Shown here: piece after piece, positions 8,714-15,000 of the stretch
Numbering within the stretch: the stretch's first letter is position 1
How the letters are laid out: every line of letters starts with the position of its first letter
Program-made: the position numbers and the translations under genes
Notes under the pieces: model-generated
Databases searched by the model: none
What the model saw: only the letters and a program-made list of their open reading frames with translations
What the model was told of the DNA's origin: nothing
Assembly (NCBI GenBank): GCA_009663005.1
Contig: VIGQ01000486.1
Coordinates: forward strand, 35,001 to 50,000
Length of the DNA: 15,000 nucleotides
Source: Actinidia chinensis
Taxonomy: Eukaryota; Streptophyta; Magnoliopsida; Ericales; Actinidiaceae
Direction of reading: 5' to 3'

Positions 8714-8833
8714 GCGCTGCCGCTCCTGCCAAATGCATTAAGTAGCGCCACGTGATATCCCGCTTTAAAGACACTATTAATGTAGTACCTTTGGTTTGCG
8801 CTGCCGTTTAATATCAATGCTTTTATCCACGTG
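8714..8833. promoter_or_regulatory. Duplicated G-box module upstream of the antisense TATA box
   Basis: GCGCTGCCG at 8714-8722 recurs at 8798-8806, and AATGC at 8732 recurs at 8816, both 84 bp apart. CACGTG at 8749-8754 recurs at 8828-8833, with a 5-bp shift. CACGTG is the G-box bound by plant bZIP and bHLH factors in light, ABA and stress responses. The two modules lie about 140 and 220 bp upstream of the TATA box in the antisense direction, as an enhancer would. Confidence 0.45.
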
Positions 8834-8927
8834 TTCGTTTGTGGAGACAACGTTGTGTACCGGGCACATCACCAAATTGCATGTAAATCAAGGCAATTAC
8901 TCGTAAATCCTCGATTTTCCTAGGCAT

Positions 8928-8943
8928 TCGAGTAGGGGGCTAC
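8928..8943 (+). other. Possible polypurine tract region before the 3' LTR
   Basis: GAGTAGGGGGCTAC immediately precedes TGATGTGGAA. A G-rich stretch next to a TG start is the usual second-strand priming site at the internal edge of a gypsy 3' LTR, and GGGGGCTACTG-like junctions are common in Tat elements. The second LTR is missing, so this cannot be tested within the window. Confidence 0.45.
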
Positions 8944-9548
8944 TGATGTGGAACAATATTGGCTACGTCCTGGATCCCTCGCCCTCACGAATATTTGTGA
9001 CGGCCAATCTATATTACTCATCCCGCGGACAATCTTGCCTCCAGTTCACCTCGCCAGATCATCGCAAACTTGGATCCTCTGAATCGCAGTTATCCACTGC
9101 GTCGAGCTTATTTCCAGAGATCTCGCTTATAACGGAACCATCGCGACCACCTATGATAGCGGACTGCTCCATCATCGTGCATCCTTGAGATCTTCCAGAA
9201 TACAGGGATACCACTTTCAAACTGAGCCTGCCCGAACGAAACATATGTGTATCCTGGAATATCCTCACCAGAAGATCTCCAAGTTTTACTTTCACTGTAT
9301 AAACGCCAGTGCTCCTCAGTAATTAAAAGGTTGTTCAATATGCCCATTTGATATGCGTCTCTCCTCAGAGCCCTATTTTATCTGTATTCATCCATGGTTT
9401 GATCTCCACGCCGGAAGGGTTTTGAGCGGCCTCGCCCCGGCCTATTACGTTTGTTCAATCTGTGAGTGCCCCGAGTGACCGAGGTCCAGTGCGAGTGAAA
9501 GGAGCATATTGGACTGTTGGTTGTTACTTCCCAGTTTTTACACAAACA
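8944..9548 (+). repeat. Probable 3' LTR of the gypsy element (borders estimated)
   Basis: The segment starts TGATGTGG just after a G-rich tract and lies where the 3' LTR should be. It carries no coding motif and shares the CTCGCC words of the rest of the element (near 8980, 9049 and 9430). TGTATAAACG near 9296 could be the LTR TATA box. I end it at the CA in ACACAAACA (9548), but the terminal inverted bases are weak and no target duplication can be checked. Length would be about 605 bp. Confidence 0.45.
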
Positions 9549-9717
9549 ACTCATTTTGGCTTCGTGACCCAGGATAGGCTCTGTGGTTCATGGCCGGGTC
9601 ATGCTATCAAATTTTGAGGATGTGACGAAATTTCTTTGCCATTTTAGTATGAGAATGGTTCGGTTACGGTTTTAAAAAAGAGAGAAACTCTATAAGACGT
9701 GGTTAATGTATTTTGGT

Positions 9718-9823
9718 GGAATCAATAGGATCTGTTAATCCTAAGTGAATGAAAAACTGAATAGATGATTGAATTTTTGGGTAGGGAATCAGTCTAGATT
9801 GTTAATAGTGAATGGAAAACTAC
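9718..9823. repeat. Imperfect direct repeat, about 40 bp, spaced 67 bp
   Basis: GGAATCAATAGGATC...GTTAAT...AGTGAATGAAAAACT (9718-9760) recurs with small gaps as GGAATCAGTCTAGATT...AGTGAATGGAAAACT (9785-9823). It may be an internal duplication in an old MITE. Confidence 0.5.
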
Positions 9824-10310
9824 GGTGCGTTTGATTTGTTACTGAGGATTAAAATTACAAGGTGGATTGTTACAAATTAAATTATATAGGTTTAATTTAT
9901 TTCCATAATGAAACTCTGGTATTTTTTTTAAGTAAAATAAATAGTGATCAACATCATGGAAATATTCGTTTATTGTTTATTATTTATTTTAGTTGGTTGA
10001 TCATTTTTTATGTTTTAAGTTAGGGCCTAACTCTATGTCCAACTCCAATCCATCAATTGCACTGGATGAAAGTTATTTAAAAACAAAATTCTCAAATTTT
10101 ATAATAATTTATAAAAATATATTTGACAAAGAATTTTGTTTTTTTCCAGGAGGAAGTAATGTACTAATATCGATAATATTTAATCATGATAGGAGAAAAA
10201 TTATCAAACATTACTTTGATAAGAATTGACTCACTAATCTTTCAATTAATAGTATTACAGGAGGTGGTCAATCCAGTTAATCATATTGATTAGTAAAAAA
10301 AACCAAATAA
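9823..10310. mobile_element. Possible decayed MITE, Harbinger/Tourist-like
   Basis: CGGTGCGTTTGATTTGTTAC near 9823 resembles the GTTTG-containing ends of plant PIF/Harbinger MITEs. A loosely inverted counterpart, GATTAGTAAAAAAAACCAAA, lies at about 10289-10308. The inside is AT-rich without coding. The inverted ends pair poorly and I cannot see a clean 3-bp target duplication, so this is a weak call. Confidence 0.22.
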
Positions 10311-11792
10311 TCTAAAGTTCAAGCATGGTGATATATGAAGAGACCACGAGGAACATAGCTATCATATTGACAAATATATACGGGAAATTAAAAAAAAAAA
10401 AAAAGGCACAAGGTTTGATCTTGGTTACAAATTGATTCCTATATGTTAATGTAACAAATTAAATCATAAACTTTTTAACTCGTGGCAATTTGCAAGAATA
10501 TGCAAACCGTTACATTTATTTAGCTTGACGATCCTAAAAGTTCTTGCCAAAAATAATTTAGGAACACAACATTGCACAGTATTGACGCACTGGGTCTCCC
10601 TTTGAAAATCATAATTCATATAATTTATGGACATATATCAAAGTCAAGAACGCGCGAGAGATTGGCCCCACAAAGTACTGAATGCGGAAAAAAAGCTGAA
10701 TTTTTTTTTTCCGATCAGAAAGTGGGATGAACTAAGGCTGTAAAGGGGCATCAATGTGTCGGTTCATTTTCCAATTGTTTTGTTGCGATTCATTTGGTGA
10801 AAAAAAAATTAGGATTAATGTTAAGATTTGAAAACTCATAGATTTTATTGTTTACACAAGGTCAAAAACTCTGAGTTTTCTTGTTAATTTTTTCCAAAAC
10901 ATATAAATTGGTGAGAAACAAGTTTATATAACTATTGGTTATTAGTTAGGTGTTTCGGTTTCCATTGTTATTAAAAGTCACAAACTGATGGGAGGTTACC
11001 TATAAAATACTCATCTCTATTAATCTATAAGAAATCCAGCTAGCTATCACATAATCAGGCTGGAGCAAATTCGACAAATCAACCCAAAGCTTCCAATTAT
11101 TCATGTGTCAAAATCAGACACCATACTACAGGGACAAGTTACTCACGAGTAATAAAATTCTATCATGCAGGGAGCTAAAGGGGGTGGGGGGTGAAGTAGC
11201 CAAAATGAGGTTAACGTGTTGTTATATAACTACCAGTGTTGAAATAATTTTTTGTGAAGAGTAATCCACCATGGAGTTATGAAACTAGAATCTTGATTAT
11301 CTAACTAGATGTTAAGATGGATTTTGGGGTACGTGGGCACCCTTACTTCAATAATATGATGAAAAATCGTTCATTTGTGACATTTAATAGAGTGTTCATG
11401 AAAAAAAATCAAGTTCGTAACACATCGGTAAGCACAATCACACAAAACCTGTTTTACAGTTTATTCTAAAATCATACTTTTCACTCAATTGTCTAAAAGT
11501 AATAAGCCTTGACCTGAGCTGTGCTGTAAGATCAACTAATTTTTTTTTTTTATAAAATGTTTATTCACGAAATTTAAAATGAAAGATCTTGAATCATATT
11601 ATTGAGTCCAAGTAGTAGATCCTATATTTAACACTGGTGTGAACTACCCAAAAATATATCTTTGAGGCTTTATAAAAGGAATTTGATTCTCTCCATTCCA
11701 ATTTTGAATCGGAGGGTGTAGTTGGGTTGGTGTATTATCACAATTGCTCCCATATCGGTAACCTTCATTTCAAGTTTGTGGTTTCATGTGTT

Positions 11793-11960
11793 TAGGGCTG
11801 TGCAAAAAAATCCGACCCATCCGCCAAATCCGACCACTCGATTCGATTTTATAACTGACGGACGGTCGATTGCTGGTTCGGCCGATACCGGTTTGGATTC
11901 TAGAATTCGAACCTCTTCGGACGGGTGATGGGTTTGGGCGATCCACCCGTTAGACCCACG
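11793..11960. promoter_or_regulatory. hAT terminal sequence and subterminal repeat region
   Basis: After the tip TAGGGCTGTGCAAAA comes a CpG-rich stretch unlike its AT-rich neighbours, with repeated CCGACC, GACGG and CGGAC words. A hairpin ACGGGTG (11921-11927) / CACCCGT (11944-11950) has a 16-base loop. In hAT elements such subterminal repeats are transposase binding sites. The individual binding words are inferred. Confidence 0.65.
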
Positions 11961-12120
11961 AATCCGATACATAAATAATTTAGGCTTTTCACTATAGCTC
12001 CCTAATGGGCCTATTCTAGTATTCTTATTTCTTACTCTTATCAATCAGTGAACCACACTAGGTCTGAATCGTCTAATAAAGTATCACTTTCAGACTTCAA
12101 TCTATAACGTAATAGAAGAC

Positions 12121-12526
12121 AGCCTAGGATCTTCATCAAGCGGCGCCCCCGTTCCTCCCATCTTTGAGGCTATGAGCTCTCTCCTCTCTCTCTCCTCAAG
12201 CAACCAGCCATCAGTCGTTCAACTCACAGATGAACTGGAAGTTGGAACAAACATGGGAAACTCCAAACACGGTAAACAGCGTCGCCGTCGTCTACGAACT
12301 CTACGACCCCTTTCTCTCTCACTCTATACTCTGCCTAATCCTTTCTCTCTAATAATACCTTTATGTATCCGAGTCCACGAGTCTCCGGAGTCCCGCTCTC
12401 AAAGATACAGAAATAGTATTTGTTAACAGAGATAATAGTAGATAGTAGATACAGTAACAAACTCTCTCCATCTCCTCTCTCGTAAAAAGATTAAGCCAAG
12501 GGAAGGAACATCCCTTCTCCTATCAG
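12121..12526 (+). promoter_or_regulatory. Pyrimidine-rich leader of the hAT transposase gene
   Basis: CT-rich tracts (for example 12176-12198 and around 12310-12330, 12465-12480) resemble plant 5' leaders. The open frame 12172-12426 in it has no recognised motif and is low-complexity, so I do not call it a gene. No clear TATA box is seen upstream. Confidence 0.35.
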
Positions 12527-12804
12527 GTACTTTGGACTACTATTTCTTTGCTTATGGGGTTCGGTTTCAATTGGGCCATGGTTTCTATACAAGCTATCAA
12601 TGACTTGTGCGCATTGTGATTTTGTGTCAATAGTTTAATTTCAATAGAATGTCTGTTGTGGAGCAGTTATGGAGCAACCGATGAAACCACAACATCATAC
12701 GAATGGTTTCACAACATATTTTGTTTTGTTGATTGCTAGTTTCTACATATAACACAATATATTGATTGCTAATTCATTTAATTTTACCTTCTGGTGGTTT
12801 GTAG
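12527..12804 (+). other. Possible leader intron of the hAT transposase gene
   Basis: The donor context TCAG|GTACTT at 12527 and the acceptor GGTTTGTAG ending at 12804 enclose a T-rich segment unlike the CT-rich leader before it. The candidate start ATG (12818) comes 13 bases after the acceptor. Leader introns are known from plant hAT transposase genes. Inferred from composition and splice words only. Confidence 0.3.
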
Positions 12805-12817
12805 TTTGTACTCGATC

Positions 12818-14982
12818 ATGGATGTAATGCCATCAACAGGACAGGTACTTGCTCAGCTTCTAGCAAAGACATTACTGGAACCCAAGTTACTGAGCAGAAC
12901 ACTGCCCAAGCCGAATCACTGGCAAGCGTTGCCGACAAGAACAACAAGGTAACCCACCAAACCCAAATAATGATAAGTTGGGGAAAAGGGTAGGGGGAGG
13001 GTACCATCAAGAGCAGGACTTCATTTTAATAAAAAAAAAAAAAAAATTTAGGGAATTGAAAAAAACAACACAAAGAAAGCTGAGTGTAAATATTGTCAAA
13101 AAGTGTAGAACTGATTCCACGTTTCATGAGACAAGTAACCTGTGTGAGCCATGCTAACAACATGTGCCAAAATCCTTACAATACTGAAGTAAATGGACAA
13201 AGAACCTTGGGTTTTTAACCTAAAAAAGAAGGAGAAGAGGGCGTAGAACTTTTATCCTTGAGCTTTTCAGTTGAAGCTGCTAGAAGAGCACTTGCTGAGA
13301 TGATTGTATGATTAGTTATCATTTAGGTTTTGTTAGGAGTTGGTTTTAGGAGATTTTTGTGTGTCTTACAACCTAAGTTGAAGACATACCCCCGTACTAC
13401 TAAACTCGAGACATTTGGGAATTTTTAATCATGAGAAAGATAAGTTGAAAAAGCATTAAAGGGCCATAGAGTTTGTCTAACCACAAAATACATTGGACAT
13501 CAATACAGAATCTGAATTATATGTCCCTACTGGCCCATTTTATTGAGCTAATGAAAAATCAGAAAAGGATCAATCAATTTTTGTCAAGTTGAAAAATCAT
13601 AAGGGAGAGACACTAGTAAAAAGAGTGAAAATGTGCTTGTTGGAGTGACACATTGATAGCATATTTACCATACAGTAAGAAATTCTATTCTAATAACAAA
13701 TAATCAAATTTCTTGAGGAGAAAAACCAAAAATTGGAAGGGAGTGTTTGGCGTATGAGTTTCTACATATGCGTTGTGATGCCCATATTTCAATCTAATTT
13801 GGGTGATGCGGTTGAAAGAGAACTAAACACCTCCATTCGTGTGCATGATGTTGTGGATATGTAGATCATCCCCAAATAGGTTTTAGATTTTCAAGAAATG
13901 TGCCCAGGAAAAGCAAAAAATTGACTGTAGAGTTTTGTGCATCGATTACCATACTAGGTGGAACTTATTCTATCTAAGGTGGAAGTAGCTTTTAAATTTG
14001 AGAGTGCCTTTGAGAGAATGGAGGAGGATGACACTTAATTTCAAATATCACTATTTGGATATGATATTGGTGGCGATGGAGATGACGGATAAGCCGGATA
14101 TAACTTCCTACCCTCCAACAAAGCAGGACTGGGATAATTGTAGGGTTTGCTTCGAAATTCCTGAAACTTTTTTACAATGCAACGAAGCGGTTTTCAGCTC
14201 TCTTATGTCACTTCAAATTATTTTGTATGAGATTGTTGTGATTGAAAACAAGATTCAGCAATTAATCAATAGAAAAGATGATTAGTTCTGTCATCAATGG
14301 CCAAAAAAATAAAGATAAAAGTTTGATAAATATTGGGGAGGGTGATAAAAATAAATACTAGTTATATTGCTGTGGTACTGATCCTCGAAAGAAGTTGAAG
14401 TATTTAAAGTTTTTTTGTCACAATTTCTTGAAGAAAACAATTGTTATTTTTCTAGATGACAAACAAAGTAAAATTAATGCTTGATTCGGTTTGTATGAGT
14501 TTTATGCTTCACAAGATTCAGTAACTGTGAAGTGCCTTAGTGCACGCGAGCTTCAGTTGGAGGTAGATGATGATTGTTAATGATCCACATGCACTTATAG
14601 CTTTTCAATTTGCTCTTATCTGGAGGAGGAGTATTCAAGGTGTGCAAAAATGAAGTTGAAAAATACTTGGGACTACTGTGAAGGTGCAAAGGATGTCTCA
14701 TGTTGATATATTGGCTTGGTGAAAGCTAAATTCTTTCAAGTAATCGGCGCTGTCCCAATTAGCACCGATGTGTGGCAAGCCCATTTATACAGTGGCTTCT
14801 GAGTCTGATTTAGCACGGAGGAAGAATACTTGACCCCTTCCGTAGTCTCTGTCTCCGTTGATGGTCGTAGTCCCTTATTTGTGCCCAAAATTGGCTCGAA
14901 AACTTCACTCCCAATCTCTTCATAAGGCTAGGATAATGTTGAGAATTTGAAAAAACAATGTGAAAAAGGTATTATTGTATAA
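12818..14982 (+). pseudogene. Broken hAT transposase gene, RICESLEEPER/DAYSLEEPER type
   Basis: Motifs run in order over about 2.1 kb in three frames. A Thr/Ser/Ala/Gln-rich N-terminus starts at 12818. A BED zinc finger has CKYC (13085-13096) and H-A-N-N-M-C (13150-13167). FSVEAARRALAEMI is at 13264-13305, R-V-C-L-T-T then WTSIQNLNYM at 13494-13523, and F-L-H-M-R-C-D-A-H-I at 13759-13788. RSSPNRF is at 13863-13883, TRWN at 13953-13964 and D-W-D-N-C near 14127. KFDKYW is at 14319-14336, D-P-R-K-K-L-K-Y at 14380-14403 and KNEVEKYLG at 14643-14669. The C-terminal hAT dimerisation region has VASES (14792-14806) and C-A-Q-N-W-L (14880-14897), ending at TAA 14980-14982. The protein would bind the element ends and cut them out. 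The Asp expected in TTDTWTS and the one in TVDN are both missing. The longest surviving frame is 13998-14285. Confidence 0.92.
13031..13046 (+). repeat. A-run of 16 in the transposase N-terminal coding region
   Basis: The homopolymer sits between the low-complexity N-terminus and the BED finger, where the frame changes. It probably grew by slippage after the gene lost function. Confidence 0.7.
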
Positions 14983-15000
14983 TGTTTATCTTGTTTTCTT

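Larger units (their letters stand above)
1..9548 (+). mobile_element. Decayed Ty3/gypsy LTR retrotransposon, Tat lineage, 5' end outside window
   Basis: Gag, protease, reverse transcriptase, RNase H and integrase remnants follow each other on the + strand in gypsy order. Then come about 3.5 kb without pol coding that hold an antisense gene, and a likely 3' LTR. A long region between pol and the 3' LTR with an antisense ORF is a known trait of the Tat lineage. The start of gag, the primer binding site and the 5' LTR are not in the window. Every domain is broken by stops and frameshifts, so the copy cannot make its own proteins. The right border at about 9548 is an estimate (a CA after ACACAA), because there is no second LTR to compare. 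A 439-bp hAT element is nested at 4998-5436. Confidence 0.88.
9549..11792. other. AT-rich intergenic DNA, no gene seen
   Basis: About 2.2 kb with runs of A or T (for example 15 A at 10390-10404) and short chance ORFs only, such as 9993-10229, whose product is low-complexity and matches nothing I know. Base composition is clearly more AT-rich than the gypsy element on its left. Possible MITE fragments are listed separately. Confidence 0.6.
11793..15000 (+). mobile_element. Ac-like hAT transposon, left part, right end outside window
   Basis: The left terminus TAGGGCTGTGCAAAA at 11793 is the kind of end seen on plant Ac-like hAT elements. It is followed by GC-rich subterminal DNA with many CCGAC/CGGAC words. 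A transposase pseudogene of the RICESLEEPER type follows in the outward-to-inward orientation expected. The 8 bases before it (CATGTGTT, 11785-11792) would be the left target duplication. The matching CTA-ended right terminus was not found before 15000, and the transposase frame closes only at 14982, so the right end should lie a few hundred bases further on. The transposase is broken, so the copy is not autonomous. Confidence 0.82.

Noticed and set aside
8946..9347. Overlapping open frames on both strands in the presumed LTR
   Set aside because: No protein motif; LTR DNA that happens to lack stops.
9993..10229. 78-codon open frame in AT-rich spacer
   Set aside because: Composition simply follows the AT-rich DNA and nothing in the product is recognisable.
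12172..12426. 84-codon open frame upstream of the hAT transposase
   Set aside because: Low-complexity product from CT-rich leader DNA, no known motif, separated from the transposase by a probable intron.
1..15000. CRISPR array, bacterial operon or ribosome binding sites
   Set aside because: No regularly spaced identical repeats. The content is plant transposable elements, so bacterial features are not expected.
1..15000. Endogenous pararetrovirus or other viral insert
   Set aside because: The order protease-RT-RNase H-integrase with a Tat-type Gag and an antisense gene fits a gypsy retrotransposon; no movement protein or coat protein motif was seen.

Overview
The window looks like intergenic, repeat-filled DNA of a flowering plant nuclear genome. 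I see no intact host protein gene, rRNA or tRNA. It is built from transposable elements in different states of decay. The evidence is protein motifs of plant Ty3/gypsy (Tat-type) retrotransposons and of RICESLEEPER-type hAT transposases, plus AT-rich spacer. The species cannot be told from the sequence; a dicot is a guess.

Layout. (1) 1 to about 9548, + strand: a badly decayed Tat-lineage Ty3/gypsy element entered inside gag. The order is gag (1-1010), protease (about 1170-1530), reverse transcriptase (about 1800-3060), RNase H (about 3290-3660), integrase (about 3690-5475), a long 3' non-pol region, and a likely 3' LTR from about 8944. The 5' LTR and the start of gag lie outside the window. 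All domains are recognisable only by hopping between frames, and several catalytic residues are gone. (2) 4998-5436: a 439-bp non-autonomous hAT element (Tag1-like ends) with a perfect 8-bp target duplication, inserted in the last codons of pol. (3) About 8610 down to 5973, minus strand: a relic antisense gene between pol and the 3' LTR. It has a TATA box, a duplicated G-box upstream, a 72-bp intron with good borders, probably a second intron, and an AATAAA. Antisense ORFs are known from Tat elements. (4) About 9549-11792: AT-rich DNA without genes, perhaps holding old MITE fragments. (5) 11793 to beyond 15000, + strand: the left part of an Ac-like hAT element, with terminal sequence TAGGGCTGTGCAAAA, GC-rich subterminal DNA, a pyrimidine-rich leader and a broken RICESLEEPER-type transposase gene (12818-14982). 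Its right end is outside the window.

How they relate: nothing here seems able to move by itself. The gypsy element was the oldest layer and the small hAT element landed in it. The most interesting parts are the spliced antisense gene with its own promoter, the loss of key protease and polymerase residues, and a striking excess of the hexamer CTCGCC/GGCGAG (about 34 copies by eye) throughout the gypsy element and nowhere after it.
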